A stretch of DNA of 13,557 nt from Candidatus Aegiribacteria sp. (GCA_021107345.1 JAIOSX010000005.1:1-13557), one strand, 5' to 3'. Positions 7,868 to 13,557 are shown, numbered from the stretch's first letter. Made by a program: numbers and translations. Notes: generated by a model not told the origin, from the letters alone.

Positions 7868-8212
7868 TTACTTCACTATGAACGTGCCATCGTAGTTCCT
7901 CAGGTCATCCAGTGTTTCTGCATACACTTCGTGCAGGCTTGTCATACCGCGGAAATAACGCACCATTCCAGGTCAGTTCTGCAGGCCGGTAAAGCGTCTA
8001 CTCTGGCACCCTTCAGTACAACTCCTGGAGGTGCGGGGCGGACTTCTCCGGTGCATACATTCTCAAGTTCCACATCCCAGCGAACTTCTCTGCAGATACT
8101 CCCGCGAGAGATGGAAATCAGAGTTAGTGTTTGTGACCTGCTTCCTCACAGAGAGAAGGCCGTTCTACACAGTGGACGATCCGGAATACCCGGATGTGTT
8201 CCGGTATACTGT
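7868..8212 (-). pseudogene. Decayed gene, C-terminal remnant in three frames
   Basis: Read on the minus strand, protein-like sequence continues across three frames. Frame 1 (8212-8168, a TAG at 8167-8165, then 8164 to about 8095) gives VYRNTSGYSGSSTV and then NGLLSVRKQVTNTNSDFHLS. Frame 2 (about 8095-7945) gives REVRWDVELENVCTGEVRPA followed by PPGVVLKGARVDALPA. Frame 3 (about 7972-7868) gives FRGMTSLHEVYAETLDDLRN and YDGTFIVK, ending at TAA 7870-7868. These segments join smoothly if one internal stop and two frameshifts are repaired, giving about 115 residues. I see no start codon or ribosome-binding site, so the 5' end is lost. I do not recognise the family. Sequencing error is an alternative for one shift, but two shifts plus a stop favour real decay. 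Plus-strand open frames here are shadows. Confidence 0.55.
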
Positions 8213-8240
8213 TCAGTGTGTTCATAAGTCCATCATAAGT

Positions 8241-8270
8241 TTGACATTGTAGGACAGTTATAAGTATTAT
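8241..8270 (+). promoter_or_regulatory. Sigma70-like promoter for the second secreted paralogue
   Basis: A perfect TTGACA (8241-8246) is followed after 18 bases by TATTAT (8265-8270, 5 of 6 matches). Transcription would start near 8277, giving a leader of about 150 bases before the ATG at 8431 that contains the hairpin at 8373-8411. Confidence 0.55.
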
Positions 8271-8372
8271 CTAATTCAGGCTGTGGATATTGGCTGGACA
8301 AAAAATATCGGGGTGTTCTTCAGGACAATTGCAGATGGAAGAAATCTTTTTTTTCTATTATCATAGTAACAG

Positions 8373-8411
8373 GTCCTGCATATCAAGTCTGTCATAACAT
8401 AGACGCAGGAC
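8373..8411 (+). promoter_or_regulatory. Leader hairpin just upstream of the ribosome-binding site
   Basis: Outer arms GTCCTGC (8373-8379) and GCAGGAC (8405-8411) pair perfectly. Inside them GTCT (8387-8390) pairs with AGAC (8401-8404), stacking directly on the 3' arm and leaving a 7-base one-sided bulge (8380-8386) and a 10-base loop. The structure ends 9 bases before AGGAG (8421-8425) of the secreted protein gene, so it could stabilise the mRNA or tune translation. No known riboswitch class is recognised. Confidence 0.4.
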
Positions 8412-8430
8412 ACAACCGAAAGGAGCAGAA

Positions 8431-9282
8431 ATGAAAATTCTGTATTTTCTTCTTGTTCTTCCGCTGATCGCGTTCGGCTGGATAGATGACAACGGGCTTG
8501 ACTCTTCCATCCCGATCGGAGAACCGCCGGTCGGCAACGATGCCATCGTACTAACCTATATTGGCGGATTCCAGGTAGCATCCGCGGGCAACGTACTCGG
8601 GCTGAACATGCAGTACAACTCATCGCAGTTCGGTATGGTGGATAACATCGGTGATAAGATCCTGGGGATAAACTGTACATCTGGCGCGGAACTCTGGTAC
8701 TATGACATCAACTACACTTCCGGCATGGGTAACTTCGGCACAGCACATGACTGGCCCGTACCCTACGGCTGGTACCTGAATTCCTGGACGGACACAGACA
8801 TGCATTACTGCGACAGCGGTGTCTGGAGTGTACCGTTCACCAATCCGGCCGGAACCAATGGCAGGGGCATGTCCTTCGAGGTGTCCGACGATCATCTCTG
8901 GCAAACCGACGGGAGTGACGGCATCTATCGCATCGCTTCCGGCGGCTCGTTCGACTACTTCTCCACGCCAGAAGTGAGCGGGCAGATGAGCGGCTTGGCC
9001 ACCTTCCAGCACAGTGGACACACCTGGGTGGTGGTGACCTGCTACCTAGACCAGACTTTCTACTTCTACGATTACACAGGCTTTAATCTGAACTTCATAG
9101 GAACCGCTGATCCGGGCGCGACAGGAATAAGTTTATCGTACGGACTCACTTATAGTAACTTCAGGGATACTTTTTTCTGGTCCTATGAGATGCCGGGTGG
9201 GATTTGCTGGGTAGCCGAGTTAGGATACTCGATAACCGCTCTTGAGCAAGACACCTGGGGCAGCATCAAGACCCAGTTCTAG
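8431..9282 (+). CDS. Secreted protein of unknown function, paralogue 2 (TWGSIK tail)
   Basis: A 283-residue exported protein, the paralogue of the product of 5565-6416. The signal peptide is MKILYFLLVLPLIAFG, with likely cleavage before W17-I-D-D-N-G, the same position as in its sister. Conserved blocks include LDSSIP, NDAIVL, FQVASAGNVLGL, the WPVPYGWYLN region, WSVPFTNPAG, GRGM, PEVSGQMSGL, VTCY, DTFFWSY and the C-terminal TALEQDTWGSIKTQF. The least conserved part is residues 60-105. The predicted fold is all-beta, perhaps a propeller, but this is only inference. The ATG at 8431 follows AGGAG with 5 bases spacing. Third positions look more GC-rich than in the sister gene, so the two have had different histories. 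It has its own promoter, leader hairpin and downstream hairpin, hence probably monocistronic. Function unknown; surface display or extracellular binding is a guess. Confidence 0.85.
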   Translation: MKILYFLLVLPLIAFGWIDDNGLDSSIPIGEPPVGNDAIVLTYIGGFQVASAGNVLGLNMQYNSSQFGMVDNIGDKILGINCTSGAELWYYDINYTSGMGNFGTAHDWPVPYGWYLNSWTDTDMHYCDSGVWSVPFTNPAGTNGRGMSFEVSDDHLWQTDGSDGIYRIASGGSFDYFSTPEVSGQMSGLATFQHSGHTWVVVTCYLDQTFYFYDYTGFNLNFIGTADPGATGISLSYGLTYSNFRDTFFWSYEMPGGICWVAELGYSITALEQDTWGSIKTQF

Positions 9283-9304
9283 TCCGGTTCCTGCGGAATA
9301 AGAT

Positions 9305-9330
9305 AGGCGGGGGGATATATCCCTTCGCCT
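9305..9330 (+). terminator. Strong GC hairpin after paralogue 2
   Basis: AGGCG (9305-9309) pairs with CGCCT (9326-9330), two G-U pairs follow (9310-9311 with 9324-9325), and GGG (9312-9314) pairs with CCC (9321-9323). This gives a continuous 10-bp RNA stem closed by the loop ATATAT. It begins 22 bases after the stop codon. No U-tract follows, so it may be a 3' end-protecting or U-less terminator hairpin. It separates the secreted protein gene from the metal operon promoter. Confidence 0.5.
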
Positions 9331-9383
9331 CTCCCATTCTCAGAGCATATTCAGATCATGAATGGTAAATATTGCATGCTTCA

Positions 9384-9411
9384 TTGACATACTGTTTTTT
9401 ATTATTATAAT
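9384..9411 (+). promoter_or_regulatory. Consensus promoter of the metal-efflux operon
   Basis: TTGACA (9384-9389) and TATAAT (9406-9411) match the sigma70 consensus at all 12 positions, with a 16-base spacer. Such a strong promoter fits a gene held off by a repressor; the palindrome at 9412-9431 starts at the very next base. Confidence 0.8.
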
Positions 9412-9431
9412 ATTTGAGCAATTGCTCAAAT
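9412..9431 (+). promoter_or_regulatory. Operator palindrome, probable ArsR/SmtB binding site
   Basis: A perfect 20-bp palindrome, ATTTGAGCAA joined to TTGCTCAAAT, directly abuts the -10 box and would cover the transcription start. The TTGAGCA/TGCTCAA halves resemble the TGAACA/TGTTCA inverted repeats bound by SmtB, CzrA and related repressors. The ArsR-family gene in the same operon is the obvious partner, giving negative autoregulation relieved by metal. Binding is inferred, not shown. Confidence 0.75.
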
Positions 9432-9457
9432 GTTCAATAGAATAAGAGGTATTTGCA

Positions 9458-10684
9458 ATGATTGAATTTATACAAGCTTTATGGAATACAACTACTGCCC
9501 TTGCGCTTTCACTTGTTCTCGGTCTGCTGCTGGCAGGACTGCTGCATGTTTTCGTAAAGAAAGAAAGGGTACTCTCCCACCTTGGAAAACCGGGATTCAG
9601 AAGCAGCGCGAAGGCTGCTCTTGTAGGTGTTCCCCTGCCGCTATGCTCCTGCGGAGTACTGCCTGCAGCACTGGGCCTTCGAAGGGACGGAGCGTCCAGG
9701 GGCGCTGTTACATCATTCCTTATAAGTACTCCCCAGACCGGAATCGATTCCATAGCTGTAACGTGGTCGATTCTCGGATGGCCAATCGCACTTGCAAAGG
9801 TTATCGCGGCCTTCGTTGCGGGGTTACTGGGAGGAACTATAGTCGATAAAGTAAGTAACGGCATGGAAAACCAGGAAACCTCGCCGGTATGTGCCGATAT
9901 TGAAACCGGTTCACTTGGTCAACGGATCTGGAATTACTCTTTCAACGGTCTTTTCAGGGATATCTACGGATGGCTTGCCTTCGGTATACTGATATCCGCG
10001 CTGATAACCGCTTTCCTTGAGCCTGGGCAGCTGTCACAGTACACGATTCTTGAAGGTCCACTGGGACTGCTTGCCGCACTAGCAATCGGAATTCCCCTGT
10101 ACGTCTGCTCTGTTGCATCGGTCCCGATTGCAGCCGGTCTCATATACGCCGGATTCCCCGTGGGAAGCGCACTGGTATTCCTCATGGCCGGCCCGGCCAC
10201 GAACGCAGCAACCATGGGCGCAGTTCGTAAAACCCTCGGAGGAAAGGTTTTTCTGGTTTACATATTTACCGTAATAGTTATCAGCCTTGCTGCCGGTGGA
10301 ATTCTTAACTCGCTCAATATTTCAGTATCCCGGCCCTACCATACCGGGCACGGTATGAATTCGATTACAGGATTACTCAATGTTACTGCAGGAGTACTCC
10401 TTATTGCGGGACTGGCCTGGTTCGCCTTCAGAGAATTCCCCAACCTCAGGCTGAAATCCTCCAGAAAAGGTGACACAGTGAAGTTGAATGTTGAGGGCAT
10501 GAACTGTTCGAAGTGTGAGATGGCCATCAGCAGGGCTCTTAAGGAACTGACGGGAATACTCGATGTATCCGCCTCGGCCGCGAAAGGTACCGTCGTAATA
10601 GCCATGGATGGAAACTCCGGATTTGACAGAAGAGAAACTGTTCAGAGAATCAGGGAGCTTGGCTACGATGTAAGGGAGAAATAA
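9458..10684 (+). CDS. SO_0444-type Cu/Zn efflux permease with C-terminal HMA domain
   Basis: An inner-membrane permease of the DUF318/ArsP-like superfamily, closest by motif to the SO_0444 Cu/Zn efflux group. Its 408 residues show hydrophobic segments near 13-32, 52-72, 106-130, 170-187, 201-231, 236-252, 263-285 and 303-323. Metal-path motifs are GVPLPLCSCGVLP (57-69) with C63/C65, STPQTGIDS (90-98), IPLYVCS (212-218) with C217, and GPATNAATMG (245-254). After a short linker, residues 340-406 form a heavy-metal-associated domain with GMNCSKC (C350, C353), the Atx1-type metal-binding loop; it would face the cytoplasm and hand metal to the channel. The ATG at 9458 has GAGG 8 bases upstream. 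It is the first gene of an operon; its stop and the repressor start overlap as TAATG. The substrate is probably zinc or copper; arsenicals are less likely but not excluded. Confidence 0.88.
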   Translation: MIEFIQALWNTTTALALSLVLGLLLAGLLHVFVKKERVLSHLGKPGFRSSAKAALVGVPLPLCSCGVLPAALGLRRDGASRGAVTSFLISTPQTGIDSIAVTWSILGWPIALAKVIAAFVAGLLGGTIVDKVSNGMENQETSPVCADIETGSLGQRIWNYSFNGLFRDIYGWLAFGILISALITAFLEPGQLSQYTILEGPLGLLAALAIGIPLYVCSVASVPIAAGLIYAGFPVGSALVFLMAGPATNAATMGAVRKTLGGKVFLVYIFTVIVISLAAGGILNSLNISVSRPYHTGHGMNSITGLLNVTAGVLLIAGLAWFAFREFPNLRLKSSRKGDTVKLNVEGMNCSKCEMAISRALKELTGILDVSASAAKGTVVIAMDGNSGFDRRETVQRIRELGYDVREK

Positions 10685-10992
10685 TGACCGGTCAGGAAGA
10701 AAGCCTGCAGGTTGATATCGAAGAAATCAAAGTTATGTCCGAACTTTTTCATCAGATGGCCGATCCGACCAGGCTGCTTCTTTTAATGTCAATGTTCGGC
10801 GGTGAAAAATGCGTCTGTGAACTGGCGGAGAAGACGGATGTTAGTGTTTCTGCCGTTTCCCACCAGCTCAGATCCCTCCGCACAGCAAGACTTGTCAGGA
10901 GCCGCAGAAAAGGAAGACACGTATTCTACAGGCTGGATGATGACCATGTAAGAGACCTTGTATCAAAAGGTCTTGAACATGTCAGGGAATAG
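10684..10992 (+). CDS. ArsR/SmtB-family metal-responsive repressor
   Basis: A 102-residue winged-helix repressor, expected to bind the 9412-9431 palindrome as a dimer and release it on metal binding. The N-terminal part LFHQMADPTRLLLLMSM (21-37) is the typical family opening. The recognition helix is VSVSAVSHQLRSLRTARLV (53-71), followed by the wing RSRRKGRHVFYRL. The alpha-5 metal site is complete: D86, H88, H99 and E102 have exactly the D-x-H-x10-H-x2-E spacing of the SmtB zinc site. C43 and C45 in EKCVCEL match the alpha-3 CxC of CadC/ArsR-type sensors, so a second thiol site is possible. The start overlaps the permease stop by one base (TAATG) with AGGGAG 5 bases before. Its 3' end overlaps the convergent radical SAM gene by 11 bases. 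Zinc is the likeliest inducer. Confidence 0.9.
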   Translation: MTGQEESLQVDIEEIKVMSELFHQMADPTRLLLLMSMFGGEKCVCELAEKTDVSVSAVSHQLRSLRTARLVRSRRKGRHVFYRLDDDHVRDLVSKGLEHVRE

Positions 10993-11938
10993 ATATTTCC
11001 TGAAGAAACCTGCATCCTCCTCCGCATACGTTCCGGGAACTGCACGATGTACAGTCTGAACTTCTGTTACTGTTACGAAATTCCTCAACGTAGAGAGACC
11101 GGGATAATTCATTAAAGGGTTTTTCCAGAAGGCTTCCGATGATATGCGGGCTCTGCTCGCATACTCTCAGTTCTCCGAGGGGGCTTATCGCCCATTTTCC
11201 CGCTCCGCATATGCATGATCCAAACTTAATACCGGGGTAATCACTGTGATGCAGCATGCAGTCTTCTACCGGTATGGCTGCGTATACTGTTATTCCGGGG
11301 GACATGAGTGACCTTCCACCGGCACTTTTCAGGGCGGAATCAAGCTGTTTGAGAATGGGTAGAAGATGCCTGTTTGCAAGGCCTGCTCCGCCGGGCACAA
11401 AGCGGTTGAGGGCTACCGCGTCTGCCGAGAACGCGTAGGCCATGTCAACAACCCTCCCTGCATCGCCGGAATTCCTTGAAGTTATGATATGTGAAACGGT
11501 CAATCTGGCTCCGGAGGATGCAGCGGCAAGCATGGCCCGCTTTACAGCTTCAAATCCGTCGGTGCCTGTCAGATCTCTGTATCCTTCTCCGGAAACTGCG
11601 GGAACGGATATTTCAAACCATGAAACACCCGCTTCATTCAGCGATTTCGCTTTATCCCCATCAAGAAGCATACCGTTGGTGGCTATTCCAACCAGTATCC
11701 CGCGTTTTCGAAACATACCGACGATTTCGAGCAGATCATCTCTCAGGAGGGGCTCTCCGCCGGTTAACGTAATTGAAACCGGATGTGCCGCCTGAATGGA
11801 ATCCGCAAGTTTCTCAATCTCACCCAGGGAGAGTTCCAGGGGGTACGGTCCATCATCAGTTTTCCATACATTGTAGCAGTAAGTGCAGGCAAGGTTGCAC
11901 CGGGGCGTAATTTCGAATACGAACAGGGGATCTCTCAT
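10982..11938 (-). CDS. Radical SAM / SPASM-domain enzyme (maturase-like)
   Basis: A 318-residue iron-sulfur enzyme. The radical SAM core begins with CNLACTYC (C14, C18, C21), which binds the 4Fe-4S cluster that cleaves S-adenosylmethionine; LTGGEPLLR (58-66) is the SAM-binding motif. The C-terminal SPASM-like region supplies cysteines for auxiliary clusters: C227, C242, C244, C260 (in LGELRVCEQSP), C296, C299, C305 and C309 (CTSCSSRNVCGGGC). The family (PqqE, sactipeptide and mycofactocin maturases, anaerobic sulfatase maturases) mostly modifies peptides or proteins. The ATG at 11938 lies 9 bases after the stop of the exported-protein gene and has no visible Shine-Dalgarno, so translation is probably coupled to that gene. 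Which substrate it modifies cannot be told; no short precursor peptide gene is seen. Haem or cofactor biosynthesis (NirJ-like) is an alternative. Confidence 0.85.
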   Translation of the reverse strand: MRDPLFVFEITPRCNLACTYCYNVWKTDDGPYPLELSLGEIEKLADSIQAAHPVSITLTGGEPLLRDDLLEIVGMFRKRGILVGIATNGMLLDGDKAKSLNEAGVSWFEISVPAVSGEGYRDLTGTDGFEAVKRAMLAAASSGARLTVSHIITSRNSGDAGRVVDMAYAFSADAVALNRFVPGGAGLANRHLLPILKQLDSALKSAGGRSLMSPGITVYAAIPVEDCMLHHSDYPGIKFGSCICGAGKWAISPLGELRVCEQSPHIIGSLLEKPFNELSRSLYVEEFRNSNRSSDCTSCSSRNVCGGGCRFLQEISIP

Positions 11939-11947
11939 TGAAGGGCG

Positions 11948-12823
11948 CTAAAAAAGTTCAAGATCCAGGATAAGATCATGCAGAGCCGGCAGTCTGTCCT
12001 GCGCATAGCCTATGGATTTTTCCATATTCTCCAGTTCCGCAAGTATCTCATTGTAACGTTCTTCGTTCTCTGCTCCGCAATCTTGAAGACTGTCCAGTAC
12101 CGCGGTTCTTATGCTGTCGAAGTGAGGCCGTATCAGATCGGCTTCCATTGGCCATCGAACCGACCATAGAACCCCTGAATAGCGGGTTCCAAAGTTGATA
12201 GTCTCAAGAAGGAAATAGGTATCTATGTGAGATCTCAGGTTGCTGAAGGCAGTTACCATTTCCTCGGATGAGATCAAACCTTCCTCCCTCAGGCGGACTA
12301 CAGTGTCAATCCTTGCTTCGATCTGCGGGACAAGATAATCAGTCTGATCTGAAACGGGCGGCGGCGCCATCCTTGTTAATGGCATTATCGAACCGTAGAA
12401 AAGCGAGGTAAGTCTGTCGGTTGCCAGCCCGTGACGGAGGCGGACTTCAAGGGAGTCTATTCCTATTTCGTCCGAGATTCCCATGAGTTCAACATAGCTG
12501 TTATCCAGTTCAATCCTGATTTTGTCTATCGCTTCATAATCAACCTGGCTGGAGTTGTGATAAACATCAGCCTGACTGATACTGTCCAGCTTCTTCCAGA
12601 TCCTCTTGAATTCCTGCCACTGAGGGTTACTCCATAGAACCGAGGTTCTGGTAAAGAAGGATCGTGAAAGATCAACGTTTGAGCTCTTATCACCGACCGT
12701 ACCGGTCCGGTTGCTGAACTGATCTGAAGCTGCTGCGGTATCCGCCGGTAACAGGCCTGCAGCAAACAGGATACCGAGGGCTGGCGGGAACAATCCGTTT
12801 TGAAATCTTCCATTGTTTTTCAT
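11948..12823 (-). CDS. Exported helical protein of unknown function, paired with radical SAM gene
   Basis: A 291-residue protein of no family I recognise. A signal-peptide-like start (residues 1-32, hydrophobic 11-25, cleavage near TAAA/SDQ) predicts export. The mature part looks mostly helical with charged, coiled-coil-like stretches (about 65-85, 98-125, 170-215 and 255-291). A Pro-rich MAPPPV sits in the middle, and the chain ends in the hydrophobic LHDLILDLELF. It has a single cysteine, in DCGAENEE near residue 257, so it is not an obvious multi-thioether substrate. The ATG at 12823 is preceded by AAGGGG about 5 bases upstream. It is the first gene of a minus-strand pair with the radical SAM/SPASM enzyme 9 bases downstream, which suggests the enzyme acts on it or in the same process. 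A structural or chaperone-like role is also possible. Confidence 0.65.
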   Translation of the reverse strand: MKNNGRFQNGLFPPALGILFAAGLLPADTAAASDQFSNRTGTVGDKSSNVDLSRSFFTRTSVLWSNPQWQEFKRIWKKLDSISQADVYHNSSQVDYEAIDKIRIELDNSYVELMGISDEIGIDSLEVRLRHGLATDRLTSLFYGSIMPLTRMAPPPVSDQTDYLVPQIEARIDTVVRLREEGLISSEEMVTAFSNLRSHIDTYFLLETINFGTRYSGVLWSVRWPMEADLIRPHFDSIRTAVLDSLQDCGAENEERYNEILAELENMEKSIGYAQDRLPALHDLILDLELF

Positions 12824-12964
12824 AATATCCCCTTCTGTTCAACTTCGTTAACATGATAGTTCAGATATGTAAAGATAGTTCCAGAGTGTCGTGAGCTTGT
12901 CCGATAATGTGCATTGAGCAGAAGAGCCTCGCAGCTGAGATAGAATGCTCGTAGATTTGAGGAG

Positions 12965-13002
12965 AATACTGGAAGTATTTGATGATAATATGCGGGTATT
13001 AT
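12965..13002. repeat. Two adjacent small inverted repeats in the divergent gap
   Basis: AATACT-GGA-AGTATT (12965-12979) and ATAATA-TGCGGG-TATTAT (12985-13002) are perfect 6-bp inverted repeats 5 bases apart. They lie in the 295-base gap between the divergent exported-protein and GNAT-like genes. They could be operators for either gene or chance in AT-rich DNA. The rest of that gap shows only the weak promoter noted at 13059-13086. Confidence 0.3.
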
Positions 13003-13058
13003 AGCCAGCTGTGTGGGTTTTATGCCGATGCTTCATTGTCGGATATGCTCCTAGGTAT

Positions 13059-13086
13059 TTGACCGTGGACTTCATAAGATTAGATT
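13059..13086 (+). promoter_or_regulatory. Possible promoter for the GNAT-like gene
   Basis: TTGACC (13059-13064, 5 of 6 matches) is followed after 16 bases by TAGATT (13081-13086, 4 of 6 matches), 32 bases before the ATG. Orientation and position are right, but the -10 box is weak. Confidence 0.3.
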
Positions 13087-13118
13087 CATCTGATACTAAA
13101 ACAAAAAAAGGAGCTTTA

Positions 13119-13557
13119 ATGTCTGCTGTTATTAAACCGGTTAAAACAAAAAGCGAGTTGAAGCAATTCATCAAACTGCCCTACAGGCTTTACAAAGATG
13201 ATCCCCTCTGGATTCCACCTCTTATCTCTCAGGAGAAATCTCAGTTCGATCCGGCGAAGAATCCATCCTACAGGTACTGTGATACAGAATTCTTTCTGGC
13301 ATGGCGCGATGGCAGACCCGTAGGCCGTATTGCAGTCATCATAAACAGGAGATACCTGGAGAAACTGGGCAGGAATTGCGGAAGGTTCGGATGGTTCGAA
13401 TGCGAGGATGACCGGGAAACAGCTAATGCGCTCTTCAGTACAGCGGAGAACTGGCTTGCTGAAAAGGGCATGACCGAGATTTCAGGACCTATGGGTTTTA
13501 CCGACAACGACATGACAGGATTTCTCGTCGAAGGGTTCGATGAATTGCCAACAATAG
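13119..13557 (+). CDS. GNAT-like N-acetyltransferase-related protein, N-terminal part
   Basis: The first 146 codons of a protein that runs off the window. It resembles a widespread uncharacterised GNAT-related family, usually annotated as hypothetical or N-acetyltransferase. The typical opening is FIKLPYRLYKDDPLWIPPL (17-35), then FDPAKNPSYRYCDTEFFLAW (43-62) and the strand RDGRPVGRIAVIINRRYLE (63-81). GWFECEDDRETANALFSTAE (91-110) and GPMGFTDNDMTGFLVEGFD (123-141) follow; in relatives the latter precedes the acetyl-CoA-like region, which would lie beyond the window. The ATG at 13119 has AAGGAG 6 bases upstream. No signal peptide is present. The substrate is unknown. It diverges from the exported-protein gene and starts a new transcript. 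Confidence 0.75.
   Translation, partial: MSAVIKPVKTKSELKQFIKLPYRLYKDDPLWIPPLISQEKSQFDPAKNPSYRYCDTEFFLAWRDGRPVGRIAVIINRRYLEKLGRNCGRFGWFECEDDRETANALFSTAENWLAEKGMTEISGPMGFTDNDMTGFLVEGFDELPTI

Noticed and set aside
7931..8252. Two plus-strand open frames in the gap before the second paralogue
   Set aside because: They are shadows of the minus-strand gene remnant, which reads as far more protein-like.
8276..9021. Minus-strand open frames under the second paralogue
   Set aside because: Antisense to a gene with a signal peptide, a ribosome-binding site and a close paralogue; they owe their length to its codon bias.
12848..13174. Minus-strand 108-codon open frame in the divergent gap
   Set aside because: It overlaps the GNAT-like gene start, has no ribosome-binding site and no protein-like pattern.
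1..13557. CRISPR array, tRNA or rRNA genes, insertion sequence
   Set aside because: No regularly spaced repeats, cloverleaf-like segments with conserved arms, rRNA-like sequence, transposase reading frame or terminal inverted repeats were found by eye on either strand.

Overview
The window is a stretch of bacterial chromosome of middling GC. It has Shine-Dalgarno-led genes, a lipobox lipoprotein and several Sec-type signal peptides. The two secreted paralogues end in an ALEQ-x-TWGSIK tail, and this together with the gene mix suggests an uncultured Gram-negative lineage of the FCB type (Fermentibacteria / WOR-3 / Eisenbacteria-like). That placement is a low-confidence inference from memory of such protein tails. 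No rRNA, tRNA, CRISPR array, transposase or phage gene was seen.

Left part (1-4148, minus strand): the first 98 codons of acetate kinase (ackA, cut by the window edge), then a membrane-anchored GAF-SpoIIE/PP2C serine phosphatase whose start overlaps the end of hisS (histidyl-tRNA synthetase). HisS and the phosphatase form a translationally coupled pair. Diverging from hisS is a plus-strand pair: a DOMON-domain lipoprotein and a flavin-reductase-like FMN protein.

Middle (5375-9330): two secreted 283-residue paralogues of unknown function (5565-6416 and 8431-9282), each followed by a strong RNA hairpin. Between them lie a minus-strand uridine-kinase-like P-loop kinase, an AT-rich small zinc-ribbon gene (DUF6487-like), and a decayed minus-strand gene broken into three frames (about 7868-8212).

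Right part (9384-10992): a compact metal-efflux operon. A perfect TTGACA-16-TATAAT promoter abuts a perfect 20-bp palindrome. It is followed by an SO_0444-type Cu/Zn permease with a fused C-terminal heavy-metal-binding (HMA) domain, then an ArsR/SmtB repressor that keeps the complete SmtB-type alpha-5 zinc site and a CxC in the alpha-3 region. The simplest reading is a self-regulated zinc (or copper/zinc) export operon. Convergent with it, and overlapping by 11 bases, is a minus-strand pair: an exported helical protein of unknown family and a radical SAM/SPASM maturase-like enzyme 9 bases downstream of it. This is the best candidate in the window for an undescribed system.

The window ends in the N-terminal 146 codons of a GNAT-like protein on the plus strand.
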